DNA of 64,000 bases from assembly GCF_002940205.1 (NCBI RefSeq), contig NZ_MDSK01000004.1:62001-126000 (forward strand). The letters are read 5' to 3'. How positions within the stretch are numbered: position 1 is the first letter of the stretch; the number at the start of each line of letters is the position of its first letter. This document shows, in pieces, positions 45,525 to 54,633 of the stretch. The notes beneath the pieces are model-generated. The model had not been told where the DNA came from, ran no database searches, and was given only the letters and a program-made list of their open reading frames with translations. Source of the stretch: Xanthomonas arboricola pv. guizotiae. GTDB lineage: Bacteria; Pseudomonadota; Gammaproteobacteria; Xanthomonadales; Xanthomonadaceae. A program made the translations under genes and the position numbers.

Positions 45525-46691
45525 ATGGCCACCAGCAAGAAGACCGCGCGCACGCAGGGCGCGACCCCCACCAGCGCAGCGCCCAAGCGCGCGACGCGCA
45601 AGAGCGGCAAGGCGCCCCAGGCGCCGGCCGTCGACAAGCGCAAGGCCACCGCGGCGGCTGCTAAGCCCGTGGCCGCCAGCAAAAGCGTTACCAAGCCGGT
45701 GACCAAAAAAAGCGCGACCAAGCCGGCGACCAGTGCGGGCCCGCGCGTGGCCAAGCAGCCGGCCAGCGTGGTGTCCGCACCGGCGGCCAAGAAGGCTGCA
45801 ACTGCGAAGAAACTGCCGATCGCCGAAAAGGCCGTACGCGGCGCTGCAACGCCGCTGGGCAATGACGAACTCAAGTTCGGCATCGAAAGCGCATTCGAGC
45901 GCCGCGCCAGCCTGACAGTCGACGAGATCGACGGCTCCACCCGCGCCATCGTCACCCGCGTCATCGACGGCCTGGAAAGCGGCGAGTTCCGCGTCGCCGA
46001 GCCGGACGGGCAGGGCGGCTGGACCGTCAACGAATGGTTGAAGAAGGCGGTACTGCTGTATTTCCGCGTCAACGAGATGGCCGTGATCGACGCGCAGCCG
46101 GCACCGTTCTGGGACAAGGTGGAGTCGCGTTTTGCCGGCTTCGGCGAAGCCGAGTTCCGCAAGGCCGGCGTGCGCGTGGTGCCGGGCGCTGTGGCGCGGC
46201 GCGGCAGCTATTTCGGCAAGGACGTGGTGCTGATGCCGAGCTTTACCAATATCGGCGCGTACGTGGGCGAAGGCACCATGGTCGATACCTGGGCCACGGT
46301 GGGGTCGTGTGCGCAGATCGGCGCGCATTGCCATCTGTCCGGCGGCGCCGGCATCGGCGGCGTGCTCGAACCGCTGCAGGCCAGCCCGACCATCATCGAG
46401 GATCATTGCTTCATCGGTGCGCGGTCGGAAGTGGTCGAGGGCGTGGTGATCGGTCACCACAGCGTGATCGGCATGGGCGTGTTCATCGGCCAGAGCACGC
46501 GCATCTACAATCGCGCCACCGGCGAGATCTCCTACGGTTACGTGCCGCCTTACAGCGTGGTGGTGTCCGGCCAGCTGCCGTCGAAAGATGGCTCGCACTC
46601 GCTGTATTGCGCGGTGATCGTCAAGCAGGTGGATGCCAAGACGCGCAGCAAGACCAGCGTCAACGAATTGCTGCGCGGCCTGGCCGATTGA
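45525..46691 (+). CDS. dapD: Tetrahydrodipicolinate N-succinyltransferase with histone-like N-terminal tail
   Basis: A 388-residue protein, about 110 longer than E. coli DapD (274). The start at 45525 has GGAG six bases upstream, and no other in-frame ATG precedes residue ~184. Residues 1-~108 are a Lys/Ala/Pro/Thr tract ([39 protein letters not shown]) like bacterial histone-H1-type proteins. The enzyme begins at [16 protein letters not shown] and carries [50 protein letters not shown] and [24 protein letters not shown]. It acts in lysine/diaminopimelate synthesis with dapE downstream. The tail is the odd feature. Confidence 0.95.
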   Translation: MATSKKTARTQGATPTSAAPKRATRKSGKAPQAPAVDKRKATAAAAKPVAASKSVTKPVTKKSATKPATSAGPRVAKQPASVVSAPAAKKAATAKKLPIAEKAVRGAATPLGNDELKFGIESAFERRASLTVDEIDGSTRAIVTRVIDGLESGEFRVAEPDGQGGWTVNEWLKKAVLLYFRVNEMAVIDAQPAPFWDKVESRFAGFGEAEFRKAGVRVVPGAVARRGSYFGKDVVLMPSFTNIGAYVGEGTMVDTWATVGSCAQIGAHCHLSGGAGIGGVLEPLQASPTIIEDHCFIGARSEVVEGVVIGHHSVIGMGVFIGQSTRIYNRATGEISYGYVPPYSVVVSGQLPSKDGSHSLYCAVIVKQVDAKTRSKTSVNELLRGLAD

Positions 46692-46717
46692 GTACCGCGC
46701 AGCCTGCGCGCGGCACC

Positions 46718-47161
46718 ATGCTGTCGCGGCCGCTCAGTGGCTGGGTCGGTTGGGGCATCCCGGCCCTGTGGTTGGGATGGGTGGCGCTCTACGTGGCCGG
46801 CTCGCTGCTGCGCGATGGCGTGCCGCAGCGGCTGGACGCCCTGCGTTGGCTGGCGCCTGCGCTGGTAATGCTGATGACCCTGCGTCTGGCATGGGCGTCC
46901 AGCCGCTGGGCGCAGGTCCGCGATGCGGGCGATGCGCTGGAGATCGTGCAACAAGGACGGTCGCAGCGCGTGGACCTGGCCGAGTTGCGTTCGGTCGATG
47001 CGGCATGGCTGATTCCGCCACGGCGGATGGCGCTGAAATTCCACGGCACACGCGCCGATGTGCTGTTCCTGCCCGCACCCGGGCAGGAACACGATCAACT
47101 GGCAACCACCCTGTTGGCGCGTGCAAGCGCGCGCCGCGGAGTCGAAAAGGCGACGACATGA
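46718..47161 (+). CDS. Hypothetical two-helix membrane protein
   Basis: A 147-residue protein from the ATG at 46718. An in-frame TTG at 46688 overlaps the dapD stop (TTGA) and would add ten residues. Two membrane segments (GWGIPALWLGWVALYVAGSLL and LRWLAPALVMLMTLRLAW) are followed by a small cytosolic beta-rich domain (ALEIVQQGRSQRVDLAELRSVDAAWL...) that resembles bacterial PH-like folds in pattern; this is a guess. No function is known. It overlaps the arsC-like gene by four bases within the dap cluster. Confidence 0.65.
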   Translation: MLSRPLSGWVGWGIPALWLGWVALYVAGSLLRDGVPQRLDALRWLAPALVMLMTLRLAWASSRWAQVRDAGDALEIVQQGRSQRVDLAELRSVDAAWLIPPRRMALKFHGTRADVLFLPAPGQEHDQLATTLLARASARRGVEKATT

Positions 47162-47514
47162 CCACGCTCTATGGATTGAAGAACTGCGACACCTGCAAGA
47201 AGGCGACCAAGTGGCTGGACCGCTTCGGCGTGGCCTACAGCTTCGTCGATTACCGCGAGCACACGCCCGCGCCGGAGACGTTGCTGGATTGGGCCGGCAA
47301 GGCCGGCGGATTCGAGGCCTTGATCAACAAGTCCTCGACCACCTGGCGCCAGCTGCCCGACAACAAGAAGACGCCCGGTTCGGACGCCGAATGGAAGCTG
47401 CTGCTGCGCGAATACCCGCAATTGATCCGCCGCCCGGTGGTGGTGAGCGACGATGGCGCGCTCAGCCAGGGCTTCTCCGACAACGGGTTCAAGGCACGCT
47501 TCAACATCGCCTGA
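47158..47514 (+). CDS. ArsC/Spx family protein (YffB-like)
   Basis: A 118-residue thioredoxin-fold protein. [21 protein letters not shown] has the CxxC motif, [17 protein letters not shown] follows, and [25 protein letters not shown] is the conserved C-terminal part. The family includes arsenate reductases and E. coli YffB, which also neighbours dapE. True arsenate reduction is unlikely from context; a thiol-related role is more likely. It is coupled to the preceding gene by an ATGA overlap. Confidence 0.85.
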   Translation: MTTLYGLKNCDTCKKATKWLDRFGVAYSFVDYREHTPAPETLLDWAGKAGGFEALINKSSTTWRQLPDNKKTPGSDAEWKLLLREYPQLIRRPVVVSDDGALSQGFSDNGFKARFNIA

Positions 47515-47623
47515 TGGCGCCACCGCGTCATCGGCTCGCACAGGCCTGTGCGGGGCGGCGCGTGGAAGGCAGGCGACCCGCCGATGCCGGCGGCCCAGGT
47601 GCATCTTTACCGGAAGGACGAAC

Positions 47624-48757
47624 ATGACCAGCGACGTACTGCAACTGACCTGCGAGCTGATCGCACGCGCCTCGGTGACACCGGACGATGCCGGCTGCCA
47701 GGCGCTGCTTGCGCAGCGCCTGGAGGCCGCCGGATTCGCTTGCGAGCACCTGCGCCTGGGCCAGGTCGACAATCTGTGGGCCACCCATGGCAGCGGTGCG
47801 CCGGTGCTGGTGCTGCTCGGCCACACCGATGTGGTGCCGCCGGGACCGCGCGAGGCCTGGACCAGCGATCCATTCGATCCGCAGATCCGCGATGGTGTGC
47901 TGTACGGACGCGGCACGGCCGACATGAAGGGCAGCGTGGCCGCCTTCGTGATCGCTGCCGAACAGTTCGTCGCCGCCCATCGGCAGCATGCCGGCACGCT
48001 GGCGGTGTTGCTGACCTCCGATGAAGAAGGCGATGCCATCGATGGCGTGCGGCGCGTGGCCGAGCTGTTCCGTGCGCGCGGGCAGGCGATCGACTGGTGC
48101 ATCACCGGCGAGCCGTCGTCCACCGAACGGCTGGGCGACCTGCTGCGCGTGGGCCGCCGCGGCAGCCTGTCCGGCACGCTGACGGTGAAAGGCGTGCAGG
48201 GGCATGTGGCGTATCCGCACAAGGCGCGCAATCCGATCCATCTGGCAGCGCCGGCACTGGCCGAGCTGGTGGCGCGGCAGTGGGACGAGGGTTTCGAGAG
48301 TTTTCCGCCGACCAGCCTGCAGGTGTCGAACATCCATGCCGGCACCGGCGCCAATAACGTGATTCCGGGCGAGCTGCAGGTGGCCTTCAATCTGCGCTAC
48401 ACCCCGCTGTGGGATGCGCCGCGGCTGGAAGCGGAAATCGCCGCAGTGCTGGATCGCCACGGGCTGGACCATGCGCTGCGCTGGCATCGCAGCGGCGAGC
48501 CGTTCTACACCCCGGAAGGGCGCCTGCGCAGCGTCGCACGCGAGGTACTGGGCCAGTTCGCCGGCGCGCCGCCTGAGGAAAGCACCGGCGGCGGCACCTC
48601 CGATGCGCGCTTCATCGCGCCGCTGGGTGCGCAATGCATCGAAGTTGGCCCGGTCAACGCCAGCATCCATCAGGTCGACGAGCATGTGCGCGTGGCCGAT
48701 CTGGAAGCGCTGCCGGCGTTGTATCGCACGCTGATCGAGCGGCTGCTGGTCGATTGA
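47624..48757 (+). CDS. dapE: Succinyl-diaminopimelate desuccinylase
   Basis: A 377-residue M20-family dizinc hydrolase with a good ribosome site (AAGGA, 5-base spacing). Metal and catalytic motifs are [40 protein letters not shown] and [14 protein letters not shown]. The dimerisation domain lies in the middle ([23 protein letters not shown]). It removes succinate to give LL-diaminopimelate for lysine and peptidoglycan. It lies 109 bp after the arsC-like gene. Confidence 0.97.
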   Translation: MTSDVLQLTCELIARASVTPDDAGCQALLAQRLEAAGFACEHLRLGQVDNLWATHGSGAPVLVLLGHTDVVPPGPREAWTSDPFDPQIRDGVLYGRGTADMKGSVAAFVIAAEQFVAAHRQHAGTLAVLLTSDEEGDAIDGVRRVAELFRARGQAIDWCITGEPSSTERLGDLLRVGRRGSLSGTLTVKGVQGHVAYPHKARNPIHLAAPALAELVARQWDEGFESFPPTSLQVSNIHAGTGANNVIPGELQVAFNLRYTPLWDAPRLEAEIAAVLDRHGLDHALRWHRSGEPFYTPEGRLRSVAREVLGQFAGAPPEESTGGGTSDARFIAPLGAQCIEVGPVNASIHQVDEHVRVADLEALPALYRTLIERLLVD

Positions 48758-48828
48758 CGGAGCAGTTGCCGCCGTCGTTGCCGCTGAAACAGTTGCGCCA
48801 TCGAAAACGAACGGTTAGCGTCGGTCAC

Positions 48829-48918
48829 ATGGTCTTCCAGCTCGCCAACCTCAATAACGCCAACCGCAACACTCTGCGCGCGAACAATCGTGCGCGGCCG
48901 ATGCGGGTCTGCGACTAG
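48829..48918 (+). CDS. asnB leader peptide, Asn-rich (29 aa)
   Basis: The reading frame begins MVFQLANLNNANRNTLRANN and ends RARPMRVCD with TAG at 48916. Seven Asn codons occupy positions 7, 9, 10, 12, 14, 19 and 20. The ORF lies in the 294-bp gap between dapE and asparagine synthetase, and its last codons overlap an RNA segment complementary to the terminator below. The ribosome site is weak. The gene product itself has no expected function; translation would sense Asn-tRNA supply. Confidence 0.75.
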   Translation: MVFQLANLNNANRNTLRANNRARPMRVCD

Positions 48919-48979
48919 GCGAAGTAAAACCAAACGCCCAGGAATCAGAAAACCCGCATCGGCCGATGCGGGTTTTTTT
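48896..48979 (+). promoter_or_regulatory. Transcription attenuator of asnB (antiterminator/terminator switch)
   Basis: Segment 2 (48896-48908, GGCCGATGCGGGT) is identical to segment 4 (48961-48973). Segment 3 (48951-48964, AACCCGCATCGGCC) can pair with either. Pairing 2:3 gives a 13-bp antiterminator; pairing 3:4 gives a 10-bp terminator stem followed by seven T residues (48973-48979). The leader ORF stop (48916-48918) places a terminating ribosome over segment 2, while a ribosome stalled at early Asn codons leaves it free. This is the layout of classic amino-acid attenuators. Confidence 0.8.
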
Positions 48980-49051
48980 ATGGGTGTCATTCTCGTGCAG
49001 CACGCTTGCCACCGGCCGCCAACCCCCGCAGTTTCATCCAGGAGTGTTTCC

Positions 49052-50746
49052 ATGTGTTCCATCTTCGGTATTTTCGGTCTGCAACCCGGTGACGATCTGC
49101 AGGCATTGCGCCGGCAGGCGCTGGAATGTTCGCAGCGGCAACGTCACCGTGGCCCGGACTGGAGCGGCGTGTATGTCGACGCCGGTGCGATCCTGGTGCA
49201 CGAGCGCCTGGCCATCGTCGACCCGGCCGGCGGCTCGCAGCCCTTGTTGTCAGAAGATGGCGCGCTTGCGCTCGCGGTGAATGGCGAGATCTACAACCAT
49301 CGCGAGCTCAAGCAGGAGCTGGTGCAGGCATACGCCTTCCAGACCGGCTCCGATTGCGAGGTGATCAATGCGCTGTACCGCGAGGATGCGCCGGCCTCCT
49401 ACCTCAACCGCCTCAACGGCATCTTTGCGTTCGCGTTATGGGACAAGGCCGCTGGGCGGGTGATCATCGCGCGCGACCCGATCGGCGTGGTGCCGCTGTA
49501 CTGGGGCCACGATCGCGAAGGCCGGCTGCGGGTGGCTTCGGAACTGAAGTCGCTGGTGGACGATTGCGCCGATGCGGCGCAGTTCCCGCCCGGCCACTGG
49601 TACGACAGCGCCACCGGTGCACTGAGTCGTTACTACGAGCGCTCCTGGCGCGAATACGCCGAGGTGGAAGGCGTGCAGGTGCAGTTGCAGGAATTGCGCG
49701 AGGCGTTCGAGCGTGCGGTGCATCGCCAGTTGATGACCGACGTGCCGTACGGCGTATTGCTGTCTGGCGGTCTGGATTCGTCGCTGGTCGCCGCCGTTGC
49801 CGCGCGCTACGCACGCCATCGCATCGAGGAGAACGACACCACCGAAGCCTGGTGGCCGCGCCTGCATTCGTTCGCGATCGGCTTGAAAGGCTCGCCGGAC
49901 CTGGCCGCGGCCGAAGTCGCCGCCGCCGCGCTGGGCACCGTGCATCACGGCTTCGAGTACAGCTTCGAGGAGGGCCTGGATGCGCTGCCGGAGGTCATCC
50001 GCCATATCGAGACCTACGACGTCACCACCATTCGCGCGTCCACGCCGATGTTCCTGCTGGCGCGACGCATCAAGGCGATGGGCGTGAAGATGGTGCTGTC
50101 GGGCGAAGGCAGCGACGAAATCTTCGGCGGCTACCTGTATTTCCACAAGGCACCCAACGCACGCGAATTCCACGAGGAACTGGTACGCAAGCTGGATGCG
50201 CTCAACAACTACGATTGCCTGCGTGCCAACAAGTCGATGATGGCCTGGGGCGTGGAGCCGCGCGTGCCGTTCCTGGATCGCGAATTCCTGGACGTGGCCA
50301 TGCGCATGGACGCCAGTTTCAAGATGATCGACAAGACCAGCAGCGGCGCTGCGCGGATGGAAAAGGGCGTGTTGCGCGAAGCGTTTGCCGGCTATCTGCC
50401 CGAATCGATCCTGTGGCGGCAGAAAGAGCAGTTCAGCGATGGCGTGGGCTATGGCTGGATCGATGGACTCAAGGCGCACGCCGCCGCGCATGTCAGCGAC
50501 CGCGAACTGGCTGCCGCCGCCAAGCGCTTTCCGGTCAATCCGCCGCAGACCAAGGAAGCCTATTTCTACCGCACGCTGTTCGAGCAGTTCTTCCCCAGCC
50601 AGGCGGCTGCGGAGACGGTGCCGGGTGGCAAGTCGATCGCCTGCTCGTCGCCGACCGCGATCGCCTGGGATGCCAGTTTCGCCGCGATGGCCGACCCGTC
50701 CGGGCGTGCGATTGCCGGCGTTCACGAACAGGCGTTGGCGTCGTGA
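49052..50746 (+). CDS. asnB: Asparagine synthetase B (glutamine-hydrolysing)
   Basis: A 564-residue protein. The start at 49052 has AGGAG upstream and gives MCSIFGIFG, placing the nucleophile Cys at position 2 after Met removal. The glutaminase domain has RHRGPDWSG and LAVNGEIYNHRELK. The synthetase domain has the PP-loop VLLSGGLDSSLVAAV and MVLSGEGSDEIFGGYLYFHKAP. It converts aspartate, glutamine and ATP to asparagine. It appears monocistronic and controlled by the leader attenuator. Confidence 0.96.
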   Translation: MCSIFGIFGLQPGDDLQALRRQALECSQRQRHRGPDWSGVYVDAGAILVHERLAIVDPAGGSQPLLSEDGALALAVNGEIYNHRELKQELVQAYAFQTGSDCEVINALYREDAPASYLNRLNGIFAFALWDKAAGRVIIARDPIGVVPLYWGHDREGRLRVASELKSLVDDCADAAQFPPGHWYDSATGALSRYYERSWREYAEVEGVQVQLQELREAFERAVHRQLMTDVPYGVLLSGGLDSSLVAAVAARYARHRIEENDTTEAWWPRLHSFAIGLKGSPDLAAAEVAAAALGTVHHGFEYSFEEGLDALPEVIRHIETYDVTTIRASTPMFLLARRIKAMGVKMVLSGEGSDEIFGGYLYFHKAPNAREFHEELVRKLDALNNYDCLRANKSMMAWGVEPRVPFLDREFLDVAMRMDASFKMIDKTSSGAARMEKGVLREAFAGYLPESILWRQKEQFSDGVGYGWIDGLKAHAAAHVSDRELAAAAKRFPVNPPQTKEAYFYRTLFEQFFPSQAAAETVPGGKSIACSSPTAIAWDASFAAMADPSGRAIAGVHEQALAS

Positions 50747-50814
50747 CGTTGCTGCATCGGCGTTGAAACTCCAGCGGCCGGCATGCGCTCACGCGCTGCC
50801 GGCCGCTGCTGCGA

Positions 50815-51864
50815 TCACTCGTGGCGCACGCAGTATCCGTAGCGTTGCGGCTCGATATCCACGCCGGCCACGTCGGCCTGGTTGTTGCGCCACACATTCG
50901 GCTTGAAGTCGGCCGCGGTGCAGTTGGCGGCGCGGTCCACACCGATGGTGTAGGTGAACGGTGTATTGGAGAAGCGGTTGTTCTCGAACACGTTGTCCTG
51001 GCTCATGCTGTTGTCCCAGCACAGGATTTCCGGCGTGCGGTAGCGGATCGCGCAGGCCAGGAACACGCCGGCGACCTTGTTGCCGTCGAACTGATTGTTG
51101 CTGAAGCGGTTGCGGCGCGCGTCGGACAGATAGATGCCCTGGCTGCCGTTGCGCTCGAAGCGGTTGTTGCGGATCTCGCTGTCTTCCAGATGCTCGGTGG
51201 TCAGCCCTGCGGCCACGTTGTCGTGGATGTAGTTGTTGACCATGGTGACCTTGGCGGTGCGATTGAACGACACCCCATCCCAGATCGCGCCGGACACATC
51301 GTTGTTTTCGATGGTGATCTCGCGGGTGTCGTACTCGCTCAGCAGGCAGGCGCTGCGGCACTTGTTGACCTGCAGGCCGGCCAGCCGGATGCCCTGGCCG
51401 GAACGCACCACCACCGCGCTATTGCTCAGGTATGGACGCTCGGGCATGAATTCCTTGTCGCCGGTGCTGGCGACGATCTGCATGTCTTCGATGCTGACAT
51501 TGCGGATCACGCCGGTCGGCTGCTGGTTTTCGTAGTCGCCGACCACCAGCGCCGGTTGCTGCACGCCATCGGCCATGCGCAGCACCGTGGTCGGGCCCTT
51601 GCCGCGCAAGACGAGATTGCCGCGCTGGATCGAGACCAGGCCGTTGAGCGGAAATTCGCCTTTTTCCAGGCACAACACCGCAGGCGCATCGCCTTGCGGG
51701 AGCTTGTCGATGGCTTTCTGCAGATCCTGCCCGGGGCGCACCTTGGCGGTGCAGGCGGCGACCGGCGCCTCCGGTGGGCCGGATTTGGCGGGCGGCGCTG
51801 CCGAGCAGGCAGTCGCAACGAGCAGGGGCAACAGGGCGGAAACGGAGCGGGCAAGCTGAGGCAT
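50815..51864 (-). CDS. Right-handed beta-helix lipoprotein
   Basis: A 349-residue protein starting at 51864 (MPQLARSVSALLPLLVATACS) with a lipoprotein signal (LVATAC). The body has many parallel beta-helix (PbH1) turns, such as ITIENNDVSGAIWDGVSFNRTAKVTMVNNYIHDN and SEIRNNRFERNGSQGIYLSDARRNRFSNNQF. It starts with a pectin-lyase-like segment (VRPGQDLQKAIDKLPQGDAPAVLCLEKGEF). Such proteins often bind or cut polysaccharides, but no catalytic residues of known lyase families are evident. The function is unknown; the site is a lipid-anchored envelope position. Confidence 0.8.
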   Translation of the reverse strand: MPQLARSVSALLPLLVATACSAAPPAKSGPPEAPVAACTAKVRPGQDLQKAIDKLPQGDAPAVLCLEKGEFPLNGLVSIQRGNLVLRGKGPTTVLRMADGVQQPALVVGDYENQQPTGVIRNVSIEDMQIVASTGDKEFMPERPYLSNSAVVVRSGQGIRLAGLQVNKCRSACLLSEYDTREITIENNDVSGAIWDGVSFNRTAKVTMVNNYIHDNVAAGLTTEHLEDSEIRNNRFERNGSQGIYLSDARRNRFSNNQFDGNKVAGVFLACAIRYRTPEILCWDNSMSQDNVFENNRFSNTPFTYTIGVDRAANCTAADFKPNVWRNNQADVAGVDIEPQRYGYCVRHE

Positions 51865-52104
51865 GCGGATTCCGGTCAGTGGGGGAGGAGGGCGATCGTG
51901 CGCAAACACGTTGCAGATCGCGACGGCCTCTAGTGTGTCCCACCGGACGTTAACGTCTGGCCGATTGCGGCCCGCCTGATTCGGCGCAGGTTCATTGCAC
52001 GGCCGTGGTCGAGGCCGCAACCGTGCGTGCAGCGGCCGCTTTGGCCGACCAGCGTCACAGTTGCAGCATCGCCCAAGGCGTGGGCAGGCGCCCGTTCGCC
52101 TCGC

Positions 52105-54249
52105 TCAAAAACTGTAGGCCAGCTGCGCGTAAATGCGGCGCGGTTCACCGGGAAAGTGCCCGGTGCGTTCGGTGAATCCGCTGGCGGCATAGACCTTGTC
52201 GAACAGGTTCTTGACGTTGACCTGCAGTTTCCAGGCATCCCACTGCGTCTGCCAGCTGATGTCGAAGATGGCGTACGGCTTGACGCGCTGGCCTTCCAGG
52301 CTGACCCGCTCGCCCACGTAGTCGGCACCGAAGGCAATCGCCGAGTTCCAGGCCGGCAGGTCGTAGCGCGTCCACAGGCCGAAGGTGTTGCGCGGTGCAT
52401 TGGCGAAGCGGTCGCCGGACGCATTGGTGATGCCGTTGGTGCCCGCATCGAGCACGCGTGCATCGTTGTAGGCGTAGGTCAGGTTGAGCACCCAGCGTTC
52501 GGTGAGGTCGGCCAGCAGATCCACTTCCAGGCCTTCGCTGCGCACCAGGCCGAGCGCGGAGAGCTGATTGACGCCATCGACGATACTGCCGTTGGCCTGC
52601 ACGATATTGCTGCGTTCGATGCGATACAGCGCGGTGTTGAGCGTCAGCCCGCCATCGTTGAGCGCGGTCTTCAGGCCCACTTCCCACTGCGTGCTGCGCT
52701 CGGGATCGAACGGCCCGCCGACGCTGCTGTCCTGATTGGCCGCATCCTGCGGCAGGAAGCCGCTGGCATAACTCGCGTACGCGTTGATGCCATCGCGCAG
52801 CACGACGGTGCTGCCCACACGCCAACTGAGATCGTTGCCGGTGACGCGCGAGCCGTCCAGGCGGTTGTCGTCCTTGAAGCCGTCCCAACGCAGTCCGGCC
52901 ATCGCAAACCAGCGCGGCGTCAGCGTGAGTTCGTCCTGCAGATACGCGCCGTAGCGCTGGCTGCGTGTACTGGTGGCGCGCCAGGGCAGGCTGTCCAGGC
53001 CGTAGTCGTAAAAGCCGCTGCGGCCGTACACCGGGTTGAACAGATCGATGCCCGGGACCGGCCCACGCACGCGGCCGGTGTCTGCGGTGTTGGCGGTCTG
53101 CGCGCGGAAATCCGCATCCAGCCGGTAGTAGTCCGCGCCCATCAGCAGCTTGTGCTCGATCCTGCCGATGCGGGTGCGGAACACCGCGTTGACGTTGCTG
53201 GAGATCGCATCGTTGTCGCGGAACTGGTTGCGCAGCTGCCGCGTCATCCATTCGGCGGTGCCGTCGCCATCGCGATCGATCAGGCCCATCGGCTCGTGAT
53301 AGATCTGATGCTCGTCGTTCTTGAACCAGCGCACCGCCATGTCCACATCCCACGCATCCGATGGTGCAAAGCGGTACTGCGCGAACGCCACCTTGGCGCG
53401 CATGTCGAGGAAATCGGTGGGCTCGTTGTGATTCCAGCGACGGTCGGTGAGGAAGTTGCCGTCGTCGTCCACCGGCACGCCGCGCAGGCGATTGCCGCCC
53501 AGGTTCTGGGTGATGTCGGTGTACTGCAGCGTGAGCTCGCCGGTCTGGCCGATGTCGAACGCCACCGACGCATCGCCGATCTGGCTCTGGCTATCGGTAT
53601 TGCGGCGAAAGCCATCTTCGCCATCGGCATAGGCGCCGATGCGGTAGCGAATGCGCCCGTCGTCGCGTACCGGCCCGGTGGCCTCGAACGAGGCCGCACC
53701 GAAGGATTGATTGCCCACCTGCAGCTCCACCCGACGCGCGGCCTGATGGCCGGGCTTGCGGGTGACGTAATTGATGACGCCACCGGGTTCGCCGCCGCCG
53801 TACAACGCACCGGCCGGGCCCTTGAGCACTTCCACGCGTTCGATATTGAACAGCTGCGGCACCGAGAAGCCGGCATACGGGTCGCCACGCAATCCGTCGT
53901 ACAGCACGTTTTCCTGGCGGAAGCCGCGCAGGGTGACGCCGGCATAGCTGAAGAAACTGATGCCGCTGATGCTGCGATACAGATCGGTGATCTGGCGCGC
54001 GGCCTGGTCGTCGATCAGTTCGCGTGGCAGCACCTGCACCGACTGCGGCACCAGCGACAACGGCGTATCGGTGCGTGTGGCCACCGCCGCATCGTCGGAT
54101 TTGTACAGCGTCTGCGCACGGCCGACGACGTCGACGCCATCGAGGTCGGTGACGGTTGCCGAGGTGCTGGTGTGGTGTTGGGCGAAGGCGCGGGGCGAGG
54201 GCAAAGCCAAGGCGGCGGCGAGTGCGGTGACAAGGAGCGTGGGGCGCAT
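52105..54249 (-). CDS. TonB-dependent siderophore receptor
   Basis: A 714-residue outer-membrane receptor. Signal peptide MRPTLLVTALAAALALPSPRAFAQ; plug domain with DTPLSLVPQSVQVLPRELIDDQAARQITDLYRSISG and VEVLKGPAGALYGGGEPGGVINYVTRKP; barrel ending in Phe (YAQLAYSF). The pattern is that of ferric hydroxamate/FhuE-type receptors. A candidate Fur site is directly upstream. No separate siderophore genes are nearby, so it probably uses an external siderophore. Confidence 0.9.
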   Translation of the reverse strand: MRPTLLVTALAAALALPSPRAFAQHHTSTSATVTDLDGVDVVGRAQTLYKSDDAAVATRTDTPLSLVPQSVQVLPRELIDDQAARQITDLYRSISGISFFSYAGVTLRGFRQENVLYDGLRGDPYAGFSVPQLFNIERVEVLKGPAGALYGGGEPGGVINYVTRKPGHQAARRVELQVGNQSFGAASFEATGPVRDDGRIRYRIGAYADGEDGFRRNTDSQSQIGDASVAFDIGQTGELTLQYTDITQNLGGNRLRGVPVDDDGNFLTDRRWNHNEPTDFLDMRAKVAFAQYRFAPSDAWDVDMAVRWFKNDEHQIYHEPMGLIDRDGDGTAEWMTRQLRNQFRDNDAISSNVNAVFRTRIGRIEHKLLMGADYYRLDADFRAQTANTADTGRVRGPVPGIDLFNPVYGRSGFYDYGLDSLPWRATSTRSQRYGAYLQDELTLTPRWFAMAGLRWDGFKDDNRLDGSRVTGNDLSWRVGSTVVLRDGINAYASYASGFLPQDAANQDSSVGGPFDPERSTQWEVGLKTALNDGGLTLNTALYRIERSNIVQANGSIVDGVNQLSALGLVRSEGLEVDLLADLTERWVLNLTYAYNDARVLDAGTNGITNASGDRFANAPRNTFGLWTRYDLPAWNSAIAFGADYVGERVSLEGQRVKPYAIFDISWQTQWDAWKLQVNVKNLFDKVYAASGFTERTGHFPGEPRRIYAQLAYSF

Positions 54250-54254
54250 TGTTC

Positions 54255-54273
54255 ACTAATGGGAATGGTTATC
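54255..54273 (-). promoter_or_regulatory. Candidate Fur box upstream of the siderophore receptor
   Basis: On the minus strand GATAACCATTCCCATTAGT matches about 12 of 19 positions of the Fur consensus and lies directly before the receptor ATG. The half-sites GATAA and CATTA are the best part. Confidence 0.45.
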
Positions 54274-54337
54274 AAATGCATCTTAGCATGTTGTGCTCGC
54301 TTGATTGGGCCGATCGGTGGACGGGCTTCGTTGCTGT

Positions 54338-54393
54338 GCAGAAGCGCAGAAGTGCGGAAGTGCAGAAGCGCGGAAGTGCAGAAGTGCAGAAGC
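54338..54393. repeat. 8-bp tandem repeat, seven units
   Basis: Seven consecutive copies of GCRGAAGY (GCAGAAGC, GCAGAAGT, GCGGAAGT and so on), followed by a broken unit. It lies upstream of the siderophore receptor and penicillin acylase genes, in the 384-bp gap 54250-54633, which has no gene. Confidence 0.85.
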
Positions 54394-54404
54394 GCGGAGC
54401 ATCC

Positions 54405-54525
54405 CTTCTCCCACCGGGAGAAGGTGCCCTCACCCCAACCCCTCTCCCGGCGGGAGAGGGGTTTGCTCAAGAGCGCTGCCCTTTTCCCACCGGAGAGGGG
54501 CTTGCCCGGTATCTGGCGCGCGCTG
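54405..54525. repeat. CCTTCTCCC/GGGAGAAGG palindromic repeat, second copy
   Basis: Successive palindromes CTTCTCCCACCGGGAGAAG, then CCTCTCCCGGCGGGAGAGG, then a degenerate third, with CCTCACCCCAACCCC between the first two. It is related to the element at 11611-11698 and lies between the tandem repeat and the end of the acylase gene. Confidence 0.65.
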
Positions 54526-54633
54526 TTGCCGGCAGAGGCGTGACCAGAACAGCTCAATGACGTTTTTGCGTTTGTCCAGACCCCTGTCGACTGTCGAAAC
54601 CTGTGTCGACACTCGAGACAGCAATAACCACGC

